64,000 nucleotides of DNA from NCBI RefSeq assembly GCF_009749465.1, contig NZ_WBIS01000001.1, positions 1 through 64,000 of the forward strand, read 5' to 3'. This stretch comes from Agromyces terreus. GTDB lineage: Bacteria > Actinomycetota > Actinomycetes > Actinomycetales > Microbacteriaceae. Shown in pieces: positions 48,884 through 57,607 of the stretch. Numbering within the stretch: position 1 is the first letter of the stretch; every line of letters begins with the position of its first letter. A program made the position numbers and the translations under genes. The notes under the pieces were generated by a model. The model saw nothing but the letters and a program-made list of their open reading frames with translations, was not told the origin of the DNA and ran no database searches.

Positions 48884-50377
48884 TTGACTCAAGCCATTGC
48901 ACCGCAGATGGCGAGGAGTTCGAGGGGGACGCGGCAACCGACCTGGGCTCAACGCTACGGTCGCATGCTGGTCTCCACCGATCTGCTCGTCGTGACCGTG
49001 ACCGTGTTCGCCGCGCAGTACTTCGGCGGGGTGCGCACCCCCGCACGGGCGGCCTCGCTGCTCGATCCGGCGGCGTGGGTGCCGCCGTCGGCCGCGGGCC
49101 TGCTCGCCGTCGGCTTCATCGCGGTCTGGATGCTCGCTCTGAGCGTGTCGGGCAGCCGATCGCCGCGGGTGATCGGCACCGGGGCCGCCGAATACCGCCG
49201 CGTGCTGCACGTCACCTTCGTGGTGTTCGGCACCGCCGGCCTGCTCGCGTACCTCCTGTCGGTGCCCGGCCTCGAGTGGTTCCTCGCGCTCGCGCTCGTC
49301 GTCGGGCTCGCGGGCCTGCTGGCCAACCGGTGGGCGTGGCGCAAGTGGCTCGCGCGTCGTCGGCGCGCCGGTCAGCTCTCCAGCCGCGTGCTCCTCGTCG
49401 GCTCGGAGTCCTCCATCGCCACGATCGCGCGCGATCTCGGCCGGAGCCCCGAGGCGGGCTTCAAAGTGGTCGGCGCGTGCACGCCGAGCGGCATCGTCAG
49501 CGGCACGATCCCCGGCACCGACATCCCGATGTCGGGCTCCATGAACAACCTCATCGAGGCGCTCGACGCCGTCGGCGCCGACACCGTCGTGATCACGAGC
49601 GCGAACGAGCTCGCGGCCGACAAGGTGCGCGAGCTCAGCTGGAAGCTCGAGCCCGGCCGCCACCACCTCGTCGTCGCGCCGAGCCTCACCGACATCGGCG
49701 GCCCGCGACTGCACACGCGCCCCGTGGCCGGCCTGCCGCTGATCCACGTCGAGACCCCGCGCTACGACGGCGGAAAGCTCTACGCGAAGCGGCTGTTCGA
49801 CATCGTCGCGTCGGGCGCGCTGATCCTGTTCCTGTCGCCCGTGCTCCTCGGCATCGCGCTCATCGTGCGCCTGAGCACGCCCGGCACGATCATCTTCCGG
49901 CAGGACCGCATCGGCCGCCGGGGCGAGCACTTCCAGATGCTGAAGTTCCGCAGCATGTACGAGGACGCCGAGGACCGCCTCGCCGACCTGGCCGCGCTCG
50001 ACCGCGACGAGGGCAACTCGATCATGTTCAAGATGAAGGACGACCCCCGGGTCACGCCCATCGGGCGCATCCTCCGCCGATACAGCCTCGACGAGCTGCC
50101 GCAGCTGTTCAACGTCTTCCTCGGGTCGATGTCGATCGTCGGGCCGAGGCCGCCGCTCGAACGCGAGGTGGAGCAGTACGCGCGCCACGTGCACCGTCGC
50201 TTCCTCGTCAAGCCCGGTATCACGGGGCTCTGGCAGGTCAGCGGGCGCTCCAACCTCGACTGGGACGAGACCGTGCGCCTCGACCTCTTCTACGTCGAGA
50301 ACTGGACGATGACGGGCGACCTGCTCATCCTCTGGAAGACGTTCCGGGCCGTGGTCGGCAGCGACGGCGCCTACTGA
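48884..50377 (+). CDS. Undecaprenyl-phosphate sugar phosphotransferase (priming transferase 2)
   Basis: 497 residues, from a TTG start at 48884 with AGGGAG about 8 bases upstream. N-terminal membrane segments are followed by a CoA-binding-like middle domain and a catalytic domain with KRLFDIVASGAL, FRQDRIGRRGEHFQMLKFRS and DELPQLFNVFLGSMSIVGPRP, ending in GITGLWQVSGRS. It is clearly related to the transferase at 11124. It would put the first sugar of the cluster 2 repeat unit on undecaprenyl phosphate. It stands alone, with a hairpin right after its stop. Confidence 0.9.
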   Translation: MTQAIAPQMARSSRGTRQPTWAQRYGRMLVSTDLLVVTVTVFAAQYFGGVRTPARAASLLDPAAWVPPSAAGLLAVGFIAVWMLALSVSGSRSPRVIGTGAAEYRRVLHVTFVVFGTAGLLAYLLSVPGLEWFLALALVVGLAGLLANRWAWRKWLARRRRAGQLSSRVLLVGSESSIATIARDLGRSPEAGFKVVGACTPSGIVSGTIPGTDIPMSGSMNNLIEALDAVGADTVVITSANELAADKVRELSWKLEPGRHHLVVAPSLTDIGGPRLHTRPVAGLPLIHVETPRYDGGKLYAKRLFDIVASGALILFLSPVLLGIALIVRLSTPGTIIFRQDRIGRRGEHFQMLKFRSMYEDAEDRLADLAALDRDEGNSIMFKMKDDPRVTPIGRILRRYSLDELPQLFNVFLGSMSIVGPRPPLEREVEQYARHVHRRFLVKPGITGLWQVSGRSNLDWDETVRLDLFYVENWTMTGDLLILWKTFRAVVGSDGAY

Positions 50378-50378
50378 T

Positions 50379-50409
50379 CGGATGCCGCACGGCCATCGCG
50401 CGGCATCCG
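50379..50409. terminator. 10-bp stem hairpin after priming transferase 2
   Basis: CGGATGCCGC (50379-50388) pairs with GCGGCATCCG (50400-50409), with an 11-base loop, beginning 2 bases after the stop. The stem is again built from the frequent word GGATGCC. There is no T-run. Confidence 0.6.
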
Positions 50410-50450
50410 GCCGTGTCGCGGCATCCGCTCCGCTTCGGCGGAACAGGGCG

Positions 50451-50502
50451 TAGACTCTCTGCACCGTGACGTCGGCTCGAGTCACGGGGTCCCTGACTCG
50501 AG
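50451..50502 (+). promoter_or_regulatory. -10 element and 9-bp hairpin before the small membrane protein
   Basis: TAGACT (50451-50456) would start transcription near 50463. A perfect inverted repeat CTCGAGTCA (50476-50484) / TGACTCGAG (50494-50502) follows; its second arm takes the first two bases (AG, 50501-50502) of the AGGAGGAG ribosome-binding site. Pairing could hide that site, or the palindrome could be an operator. Confidence 0.45.
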
Positions 50503-50513
50503 GAGGAGTCGGC

Positions 50514-50681
50514 ATGGAAGGCCTGATCTCGTTCGCCCTGCTCGCCGCGTGGGTCCTCGGCGCGTGCGCCGTCGCCCTCCTCATCGGCCGGGTCATCCGC
50601 CGCTCTCGGCGAGACGAGCGCCCGGTCGTCGAACCGCTGATGAACGCGCGGGTCCATCACGATCAGCCGAGCGACCGCTGA
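50514..50681 (+). CDS. Small single-pass membrane protein
   Basis: 55 residues: a hydrophobic segment from about residue 5 to 25 (ISFALLAAWVLGACAVALLIG), then a basic stretch RVIRRSRRDER and a polar tail. It is supported by an ideal AGGAGGAG (50501-50508) before ATG 50514 and by a -10 element upstream. It is not recognised as a member of a known family. The GTG at 50466 is in frame but would place the hairpin inside the coding region. Function unknown. Confidence 0.6.
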   Translation: MEGLISFALLAAWVLGACAVALLIGRVIRRSRRDERPVVEPLMNARVHHDQPSDR

Positions 50682-50769
50682 GCTGAGCCGGACGGCGCCG
50701 TTCGGCGCGGTTCGTTCAGCCGGTTCGTTCAGCGCGATCTGCTCAGCGCGATCTGCTCCGGGTACGGAA

Positions 50770-50795
50770 AAGGCCCCCGCTCTCGCGGAGGCCTT
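50770..50795 (-). terminator. Rho-independent terminator of tRNA-Pro
   Basis: On the minus strand AAGGCCTCCGC pairs with GCGGGGGCCTT (one mismatch) around a GAGA loop, followed by TTCC. It lies 11 bases beyond the tRNA 3' end. Confidence 0.8.
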
Positions 50796-50805
50796 CTCTC
50801 ACCGT

Positions 50806-50880
<75 letters not shown>

Positions 50881-50977
50881 GTGCCCTCACGGGCCTCAAC
50901 AAGGATAGCCGATAAACCGGGCCGCTCAGACCACGCGCCGGTCGCGCCTGCAGCACCCGGCGTCGACGCGGCGATCG

Positions 50978-51022
50978 AGGGCGGATGCCGCGTGCGGCAC
51001 GCGGCTCCGAGGCATCCGCCCT
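50978..51022. terminator. 12-bp stem hairpin after the metallophosphoesterase gene
   Basis: AGGGCGGATGCC (50978-50989) pairs perfectly with GGCATCCGCCCT (51011-51022). The 21-base loop holds an inner stem GCGTG/CACGC. It lies just beyond the stop of the minus-strand metallophosphoesterase gene at 51029, with which it probably works. Confidence 0.7.
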
Positions 51023-51028
51023 GCTCGG

Positions 51029-52006
51029 TCAGCGCGACGCGACGAGCGTGATCAGCGTCGCCTCGGGCGGGCACGCGAAGCGCACCGGCGCGTAGATCGA
51101 GGTGCCGAGCCCGGCAGACACGTTGAGGAACGCCGAGCGCAGTCCGTGGCGCCACACGCTCAGGCCCTTGACCTTCTCGCGGGGGATGTCGCAGTTCGTG
51201 ACGAGCGCGCCGAAGCCGGGCACGCAGACCTGGCCGCCGTGCGTGTGGCCGGCGAGCATGAGCTGCGCGCCGTGGTTCACGAACGAGTTCAGCACCCGCT
51301 GGTACGGCGCGTGCGTGACGCCCACCGTGACCGTCGGCCGCGACGGGGAGACGGATGCCGCGTCGGGCCACGAGTCGTCGCCGAGCGGGTCGTCGGCGCG
51401 CAGATCGTCGATCGCGCTCGTGATGAGGTCGAGGCGGTCGAAGCCCTTGTGCGGGTCGTCGACGCCGAAGAACTCGAAGTGGGTGCCGCGCAGGTCGAGG
51501 GAGGTGGCCGTGTTGTCGAGGTCCTCCCAGCCGAGTTCGGCGAAGTACGCGTGCAGGGCGGCGATGTCGAGCCGCGTGCTGCGTGGCACGTGGCCGGAAG
51601 GGCCCCCGAAGTAGAGGAACGGGTTCTTCACGACGGGGCCGAAGTAGTCGTTCGAGCCGTTGACGAAGACGCCGGGCACCCCGCGGAACGGCTCGAAGGC
51701 CGCGCGGATGCCCTCGAGCCCGCGTTCGTGCCCGAGGTTGTCACCCGTGTCGACGACGAGGTCGGGTTCGAGCTCGGCGAGCGAGCGCACCCAGGCCTGC
51801 TTCTCGCGCTGCCAGGGCGCCATGTGCAGGTCGGAGAGGTGCAGCACCTTGATGGGCTGCGAGCCCGCCGGGAGCACGGGCACCTCGACCCGGCGCAGGG
51901 TCCAGCGCTTGCGTTCGACGAGGGAGCCCCACGCGAACGCTGCGGCGCCGGCCGCGCCGACCGCGATCGCGATCTGCGCGATCGGCGGCAGGCCCGCGCG
52001 CGTCAT
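51029..52006 (-). CDS. Membrane-anchored metallophosphoesterase
   Basis: 325 residues with an N-terminal membrane segment (about 8-25) and a calcineurin-like phosphoesterase domain. Metal-binding motifs are visible: HLSDLHMAP, DTGDNLGH, NGSNDYFGP (with N-D where N-H is usual), and AGHTHGGQV toward the C-terminus. Relatives act on phosphodiester or lipid pyrophosphate substrates at the envelope. The ATG overlaps the stop of the penicillin-binding protein gene, so the two form one operon, an arrangement also known beside ponA-type genes in other actinobacteria. Substrate unknown. Confidence 0.85.
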   Translation of the reverse strand: MTRAGLPPIAQIAIAVGAAGAAAFAWGSLVERKRWTLRRVEVPVLPAGSQPIKVLHLSDLHMAPWQREKQAWVRSLAELEPDLVVDTGDNLGHERGLEGIRAAFEPFRGVPGVFVNGSNDYFGPVVKNPFLYFGGPSGHVPRSTRLDIAALHAYFAELGWEDLDNTATSLDLRGTHFEFFGVDDPHKGFDRLDLITSAIDDLRADDPLGDDSWPDAASVSPSRPTVTVGVTHAPYQRVLNSFVNHGAQLMLAGHTHGGQVCVPGFGALVTNCDIPREKVKGLSVWRHGLRSAFLNVSAGLGTSIYAPVRFACPPEATLITLVASR

Positions 52007-54627
52007 CGTCCGTCTCCGTCGCCGTTGCCGCCGGTGAAGCGGCCGATGACGATCTTGATCTTCGCGCCGGGCTTGGCGTTCTCGCCGGCGCCGGGGGACT
52101 GCGAGATCACGAGGCCGTTCTTGCTCTCGTCGTCGGTGTCCTGAGCGTCGCGGTCGACCTTGTAGCCGGCCGCCTTGAGCGTGCCCTCCGCCTGATCGGC
52201 CTGCATGCCGGTGACGTCGGGCACGGCGCTCAGGTTGCCGCGGCTGACCTTCAGCGAGATCGACGAGCCCTTCGGAGCCTGACCCGAGGCCGACTGGCTG
52301 CCGACCGTTCCCTTGGGCTGCGCCGAGTCGACGTCGCCGTCCATCGACCAGCCGAAGCCGGCCTGCTCGAGCGCCTTCTGCGCGGCGGCCGGGGCGAGGC
52401 CGAGCACGCTCGGCACGTCGGCCATGGGGGTCGTGAGGTACTTCCGGTCGGGTTCGGGGAACGCGCCGCCCGGGTACTTCGTGTTCGCGACGTCCATGAT
52501 GCGCGGCCAGATGCGGTGACGGATGATCGCCGCCTCGACATCGTTGACGGAGGTCTCCCGCAGGTTGACGAAGCCGGTCGTGTTGTACACGCCGACCACG
52601 GTGGCGACCCGCGTCGACGCACCGCTCATCCAGGTCGCGACGGCGTCGTCGGTGGTGCCCGTCTTGCCGATCATCGGCGTGCCCGCGGTGTCCATCTGAC
52701 CGCGGGAGGAGCGACCGGTGCCGTCGGTCATGACCCGCTGGAGTGCATAGCTCATGCCCGCAGCGATGTCGGGGGTGACGGCCTGGGTGCAGGTCGACTT
52801 CGGAGCCTCGACGGGCTCGCCCTTCGCGTCGGTGATCCGGTCGATCGCGATCGGGGTGCACGACTTGCCGCCGCCGGCCACCGCGGCGAACGCGGTCGCC
52901 ATCGAGATCGGCGCGATCTCTTCGGTGCCGAGCACGGCGGCGGGGCCGAAGCCGATCTTGTCGCCGGCCTCGTTGACGCCCTCGCCGAGCGGCTTGCCGT
53001 CGGCGCGGCCCGAGCTCATGAGCGCCGACGCCGTGTTCTTGATGCCGCAGAGGTCGAGTTGCTTCGCCATGGCGATGAAACCCGTGTTCTCGGAGTTGAT
53101 GGTGTTGTACAGCGCGGTCCAGTAGCCGCCGTTGCCGCCCTCGTCGTTGCGGGGGTTCCAGTCGGCGCCGATGTTCCAGTCGCCCGCGCAACTGTCTTTG
53201 AACGTGCCCCACGGCGCGCGGCGGCGGGCGTCCATGCTCTCGTTGACCGAGTGCCCCTCCTTCAGCCACTCGCCGAGCGTGAAGATCTTGAACGTGGAAC
53301 CCGGCTGGAAGCCGCTCGAGCTGCCGTAGTCGATGGTGGCGTTGTAGTTGACGGCGTCGTACTGGTCGCCCGTCACCTCGGGGTCGACGTTGTACGTGGT
53401 GTTCTGGGTCATCGCGAGGATGCGACCGGTGTTGACCTCGACCGAGACGGCCGAGCTGCCGATGTCGAGCCCCTCGACCGAGCCGGGCACGTTGTCGTGC
53501 ACCGCGGAGTACGCGGCGGACTGCAGGTCCATGTCGATGGTGGTGTAGATGTCGAGGCCGCCGCGTTCGAGCATCTGGGCGCCCTCGTTGACGTCGGGCG
53601 TCTCGGGGTCGTCGAGCTTGTTCTTGATCTCCCACGTGACGTAGTCGCAGAAGTAGGCGTAGACCGGAGAGGCCTGGCATCCGCTCGACGGCGGCTGGAT
53701 GTTGGGGGCGACCGGTTCGGCGATCGCCGCCTCGTGCTCGGCCTTCGTGATCTTCTTCTGCTCGAGCATCTTGTCGAGGATGTAGTCGCGACGGTCCTTG
53801 TTGCGCGCGTACGGGACCGTCTCGCCGTCGATGACCGTGTTCGCCCCGTTGAGCTCATCGTCGGGGTAGTCGAGGCGGAACTCCTCGGGGCTGTTCACGA
53901 TGGCGATCAGGCTCGCGGCCTGCGCGAGCGACAGGTCGTGCGCGTTGGTGCCGAAGTAGTACTGCGCCGCGGTCTGCACGCCGTAGATCTGGCCGGCGAA
54001 ACCCGCGATGTTGAGGTACCCGCGCAGGATCTCGTCTTTGGAGTACTGCTTCTCGACCGTGATCGCGTACCGCATCTCTTTCAGCTTGCGGTCGATCGAG
54101 GTCTTGGTGTGCTTCTCCCAGGCGGCGTCGCGCTCTTCTTCGGTGGTCGCCTTCGCCATGTCGTTCGCGACGAGCACGTTCTTCACGTACTGCTGCGTGA
54201 TCGACGAACCGCCCTGGGTGCTGTTCGACAGCGCGGTGCTGACCGCGCCGCGCACCGTGCCGGCGATGTCGATGCCGCCGTGGTCGAAGAAGCGCGGGTC
54301 TTCGCCGGCGACCGCCGCGTCCTTCAGGTAGGGCGAGATGTACTCGAACGACACCTCTTCGCGGTTGTCGTCGTAGAACCACGCCATGGGCGATGCGTTG
54401 CCGTCGGGCTTGACCGCGTAGATGGTCGACTTCTGCGCGAGCTCGCCGATCTCGAGGCTGCTCGGGAGGTTCTCGAACATCGTGATGCTGTTCGTGGCCG
54501 CCAGTCCGGTGACGGCGAGGGCCGGCGTCACCGCGACGGTGAGGAGCACGCCGGCGAGCGCGCTCATGGCGACGAAGCCGAGGGCTCCGAGGCCGACGTC
54601 GCTCATCGTGCGTTTCTGGGCAGGCAT
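52003..54627 (-). CDS. Bifunctional penicillin-binding protein with PASTA domains (copy A)
   Basis: 874 residues. One membrane segment near the N-terminus, then a family 51 transglycosylase domain (EDPRFFDHGGIDI, GGSSITQQYVKN, YSKDEILRGYLN) and a transpeptidase domain whose catalytic motifs are GSTFK (SxxK), SEN and KTGTT. Two PASTA domains close the protein (VPSVLGLAP and VPDVTGMQA regions), followed by a Gly/Asp tail. It polymerises and cross-links peptidoglycan at the outer membrane face. It is the downstream copy of a tandem pair with 54808-57483. Its own promoter element TAAGCT ends 7 bases before the ATG. Confidence 0.92.
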   Translation of the reverse strand: MPAQKRTMSDVGLGALGFVAMSALAGVLLTVAVTPALAVTGLAATNSITMFENLPSSLEIGELAQKSTIYAVKPDGNASPMAWFYDDNREEVSFEYISPYLKDAAVAGEDPRFFDHGGIDIAGTVRGAVSTALSNSTQGGSSITQQYVKNVLVANDMAKATTEEERDAAWEKHTKTSIDRKLKEMRYAITVEKQYSKDEILRGYLNIAGFAGQIYGVQTAAQYYFGTNAHDLSLAQAASLIAIVNSPEEFRLDYPDDELNGANTVIDGETVPYARNKDRRDYILDKMLEQKKITKAEHEAAIAEPVAPNIQPPSSGCQASPVYAYFCDYVTWEIKNKLDDPETPDVNEGAQMLERGGLDIYTTIDMDLQSAAYSAVHDNVPGSVEGLDIGSSAVSVEVNTGRILAMTQNTTYNVDPEVTGDQYDAVNYNATIDYGSSSGFQPGSTFKIFTLGEWLKEGHSVNESMDARRRAPWGTFKDSCAGDWNIGADWNPRNDEGGNGGYWTALYNTINSENTGFIAMAKQLDLCGIKNTASALMSSGRADGKPLGEGVNEAGDKIGFGPAAVLGTEEIAPISMATAFAAVAGGGKSCTPIAIDRITDAKGEPVEAPKSTCTQAVTPDIAAGMSYALQRVMTDGTGRSSRGQMDTAGTPMIGKTGTTDDAVATWMSGASTRVATVVGVYNTTGFVNLRETSVNDVEAAIIRHRIWPRIMDVANTKYPGGAFPEPDRKYLTTPMADVPSVLGLAPAAAQKALEQAGFGWSMDGDVDSAQPKGTVGSQSASGQAPKGSSISLKVSRGNLSAVPDVTGMQADQAEGTLKAAGYKVDRDAQDTDDESKNGLVISQSPGAGENAKPGAKIKIVIGRFTGGNGDGDGR

Positions 54628-54634
54628 ACTGCGC

Positions 54635-54640
54635 AGCTTA
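54635..54640 (-). promoter_or_regulatory. Leaderless-type -10 element of penicillin-binding protein A
   Basis: On the minus strand TAAGCT ends 7 bases before the ATG at 54627. Context is GTTAAGCT in both this and the sister gene (57491-57496), with the same spacing. No ribosome-binding site precedes the ATG. Confidence 0.55.
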
Positions 54641-54740
54641 ACCGACGAGTTCGGGGTCGAGCTGAGCGACGCTGCGCTTGTGGACGAACCCGCTCCGGCC
54701 GGCCCCGCTCATGTGAGGCCCGTCGTGGAGGCGGAAAGCA

Positions 54741-54791
54741 GTTCGGCGCCGGCCGTGCGGATCGCGTGAATCCGCACGGCCGGCGCCGAAC
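54741..54791. terminator. 22-bp perfect stem terminator after penicillin-binding protein B
   Basis: The arm GTTCGGCGCC... (54741-54762) pairs perfectly with its reverse complement at 54770-54791, leaving a 7-base loop CGCGTGA. It lies 16 bases beyond the stop of the minus-strand gene and between the two tandem penicillin-binding protein genes, so the two are separately transcribed. Confidence 0.85.
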
Positions 54792-54807
54792 CGGTGCGTG
54801 TGCGCGA

Positions 54808-57483
54808 TCAGCCGCCGTCGTTGCCGCCGTCGGGCTGGTTGCCGCCGTCGTTGCCGTTGCCGTCGCCGTTGCCCTGACCGTCGTCGCCGTCGAACCGGCC
54901 GACGACGATCGTGATCTTCGAGCCGGCCTTCGCGCCCTCGCCGGCGCCGGGCGACTGCGACTGCACGATGCCGTTCTGCGACTCGTCGGTGACGCTCTGC
55001 TCGTCGCGGGCGACGTCGAACCCGGCAGCGCGCAGGGTCGCTTCGGCCTGATCGGCCTGCGAACCCGTCACGTCGGGCAGCGCGCTCATGTTGCCGCGGC
55101 TGACCTTCACCGTGATGAGCGAACCGCGCGTCGCCGTGCCGCTCGCGCTCTGCGAGCCGATCGTGCCCTTGGGCTGGTCGGAGTCGACCTCACCGTCGAG
55201 CGCGTAGCCGAAGCCGGCCGTCTCGAGGGCCATCTTCGCGGCATCGGGGGAGAGGCCGAGCACGCTCGGCACGCTCGCCTGCGGGGCGAAGAGGAACTCG
55301 CTCTTCGGGTCGGGGAACGCGTCGCCGCCGTACTTGTTGTTGGCGACGTCCATGACGCGGGGCCAGATGTTGTGGCGCAGCACGGCGGCCTGCTCGCCGT
55401 TGATGTACGTGTCGCGCAGGTTCACGTGGCCGGTCGCGTTGTACACGCCGACGACGGTCGCGACCTTCGACGAGGCGCCGCTCATCCAGGTCGCCTCGTT
55501 GTTGTCGGTGGTGCCGGTCTTGCCGATCATCGGCGTGCCCGAGGTGTCCATCTTGTACAGCGAGGACGAACCCGTGCCGCCGGTCATGACCTTGTTGAGC
55601 GCGTAGTCCATGCCGGCCGCGACATCCGCGGTGATGGCCTGCGTGCAGGTCGACTTCGGTACCTCGACGGCCTCGCCCTTCGCATCGGTGATCTTGTCGA
55701 TCGCGACCGGCGTGCACGACTTGCCGCCGCCGGCGTACGCGGCGAACGCGGTCGCCATCGACAGCGGGGCGACCTCTTCGGTGCCGAGCACGGCCGAGGG
55801 CCCGAACGGGATGCGGTCGCCGTCGGCGTTGACGCCCTCGCCGAGCGGCTTGCCGTCGGCGCGACCGTCGCTCATGAGCGCCGTGGCCGTCTTCTTGATG
55901 CCGCAGAGGTCGAGCTGCTTCGCCATGGCGATGAAGCCCGTGTTCTCGGAGTTGACCGTGTTGAACAGCGCGGTCCAGAACCCGCCGTTGCCGCCCTCGT
56001 CGTTGCCGGGATCCCAGCCGTCGACGTTGACCGTGCCCTCGCAGCTGTCCTTGAAGTCGCCCCAGTTGTTGCGCTTGCGGGCGTCCATGCTCTCGTTCAG
56101 CGAATGGCCCTCGATGAGCCACTCGGCGAGCGTGAACGTCTTGAACGTCGAGCCGGGCTGGAAGCCGCTCGAGCCGCCGTAGTCGATGCCCGCGTTGTAG
56201 TTGACGGCGGAGTACTGATCGCCGGTCACCTCGGGGTCGAGGTTGTAGACGGTGTTCTGCGCCATGGCGAGGATGCGGCCGGTGCCGACCTCGACCGAGA
56301 CCACCGAACCGCCGAGGTCCATCTCGGAGATGGAGGCGGGCACGTTGTCCTTCAGGGCGGCGGTCGCCTCGGCCTGCAGGTCGACGTCGATGGTCGTGTA
56401 GATGTCGAGCCCGCCGCGTGCGAGCATCTCGGCGCCCTCGTTGACGTCGGGGGTCTCGGGGTCGTCGAGCTTGTTCTTGATCTCCCAGGTCACGTAGTCG
56501 CAGAAGTACGAGTACGTCTGCGAGACCTGGCAGCCGGTCGAGGGCTCGTGGATGTCGGGCTGCACGGGAGTCGCGACGGCGGCGTCGTGCTCCTCCTGCG
56601 TGATCTTCTTCTCCTGGAGCATCTCGTTCAGGATGTAGTCGCGACGGTCCTTGTTGTCTGCGTAGGGGACCGTCTCGCCGTCGACGACGGTGTTCGCGCC
56701 GTTCGTCTCGCTCTCGGGGTTGTCGAGCCGGAACTTCTCGGGCCAGTTGACGATCGCGATGAGGCTCGCCGCCTGCGGCAGCGTGAGGTCCTTCGCGTTG
56801 GTGCCGAAGTAGTACTGGGCGGCGGATTGCACGCCGTAGACCCGCCCGCCGAACGCGGCGATGTTCAGGTAGCCCTGGAGGATCTCGTCCTTCGTGTACT
56901 TCTTGTCGACCGAGATCGCGTAGCGCATCTCTTTGAGCTTGCGCTCGGGAGTGGTCGCGGTCGCGGCCTCGTACGCGGCCTGCTTCTCCTCTTCGGTGGT
57001 CGCCTCGTTCATGCCGTTGTTGATGAGCACGTTCTTCACGTACTGCTGCGTGATCGAGGAACCGCCTCGGGTCGCGCCGCCGGGGATGAACTCGTTCACG
57101 ACCGCGCTCAGGGTGCCCTTGATGTCGATGCCGCCGTGCTCGTAGTACCGCGGGTCCTCACCGGAGACCGCGGCGTCCTTGAGGTAGGGGGAGATGTAGT
57201 CGATCGACACCTCTTCGCGGTTGTCGTCGAAGAACGACGCCATCGGCGACGCGGTGCCGTCGGCTCGCATCGCGTAGATGGTCGACTTCTGTGCGAGGTC
57301 GTCGATCTTGAGGAACCCGGGGAGGTTCTCGAACATCGTGATGCTGTTGTTGGCGGCCAGCCCGGTGACGGCCAGCGCGGGGGTCACCGCGGCGGTCACG
57401 AGCACGCCGGCGAGAGCGCTCATGCCGAGGAATGCGAGCACTCCAGAGCCGATATTGCTCATCGAACGTTTTTGGGCAGACAT
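54808..57483 (-). CDS. Bifunctional penicillin-binding protein with PASTA domains (copy B)
   Basis: 891 residues, collinear with copy A over its whole length. It has one membrane segment, a transglycosylase domain (EDPRYYEHGGIDI, GGSSITQQYVKN, YTKDEILQGYLN) and a transpeptidase domain with GSTFK, SEN and KTGTT, then two PASTA domains and a Gly/Asn/Asp tail longer than in copy A. ATG 57483 is the start because it matches the start of copy A (MSAQKRSMSNIG against MPAQKRTMSDVG) and follows a TAAGCT -10 element by 7 bases. Frames upstream to 57579 are not needed. It is divergent from the DUF4177 gene. Confidence 0.92.
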   Translation of the reverse strand: MSAQKRSMSNIGSGVLAFLGMSALAGVLVTAAVTPALAVTGLAANNSITMFENLPGFLKIDDLAQKSTIYAMRADGTASPMASFFDDNREEVSIDYISPYLKDAAVSGEDPRYYEHGGIDIKGTLSAVVNEFIPGGATRGGSSITQQYVKNVLINNGMNEATTEEEKQAAYEAATATTPERKLKEMRYAISVDKKYTKDEILQGYLNIAAFGGRVYGVQSAAQYYFGTNAKDLTLPQAASLIAIVNWPEKFRLDNPESETNGANTVVDGETVPYADNKDRRDYILNEMLQEKKITQEEHDAAVATPVQPDIHEPSTGCQVSQTYSYFCDYVTWEIKNKLDDPETPDVNEGAEMLARGGLDIYTTIDVDLQAEATAALKDNVPASISEMDLGGSVVSVEVGTGRILAMAQNTVYNLDPEVTGDQYSAVNYNAGIDYGGSSGFQPGSTFKTFTLAEWLIEGHSLNESMDARKRNNWGDFKDSCEGTVNVDGWDPGNDEGGNGGFWTALFNTVNSENTGFIAMAKQLDLCGIKKTATALMSDGRADGKPLGEGVNADGDRIPFGPSAVLGTEEVAPLSMATAFAAYAGGGKSCTPVAIDKITDAKGEAVEVPKSTCTQAITADVAAGMDYALNKVMTGGTGSSSLYKMDTSGTPMIGKTGTTDNNEATWMSGASSKVATVVGVYNATGHVNLRDTYINGEQAAVLRHNIWPRVMDVANNKYGGDAFPDPKSEFLFAPQASVPSVLGLSPDAAKMALETAGFGYALDGEVDSDQPKGTIGSQSASGTATRGSLITVKVSRGNMSALPDVTGSQADQAEATLRAAGFDVARDEQSVTDESQNGIVQSQSPGAGEGAKAGSKITIVVGRFDGDDGQGNGDGNGNDGGNQPDGGNDGG

Positions 57484-57490
57484 ATAGTGG

Positions 57491-57496
57491 AGCTTA
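57491..57496 (-). promoter_or_regulatory. Leaderless-type -10 element of penicillin-binding protein B
   Basis: On the minus strand TAAGCT ends 7 bases before the ATG at 57483. The GTTAAGCT context and the spacing equal those of copy A. Confidence 0.55.
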
Positions 57497-57519
57497 ACGG
57501 AGAAGGCTGGCAAACCACG

Positions 57520-57553
57520 GCACGGACGCTGGGTGAACCCCATGCGTCCGTGC
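57520..57553. promoter_or_regulatory. 10-bp inverted repeat between divergent genes
   Basis: GCACGGACGC (57520-57529) and GCGTCCGTGC (57544-57553) are perfect reverse complements around 14 bases. They lie in the 124-base gap between penicillin-binding protein B and the DUF4177 gene, a position suited to an operator of either gene. No known binding site is recognised. Confidence 0.5.
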
Positions 57554-57607
57554 GAACGCGCGCCACGGACTCCGCCCACACGCGCACGATGTCAGAGACG
57601 AGGACCC

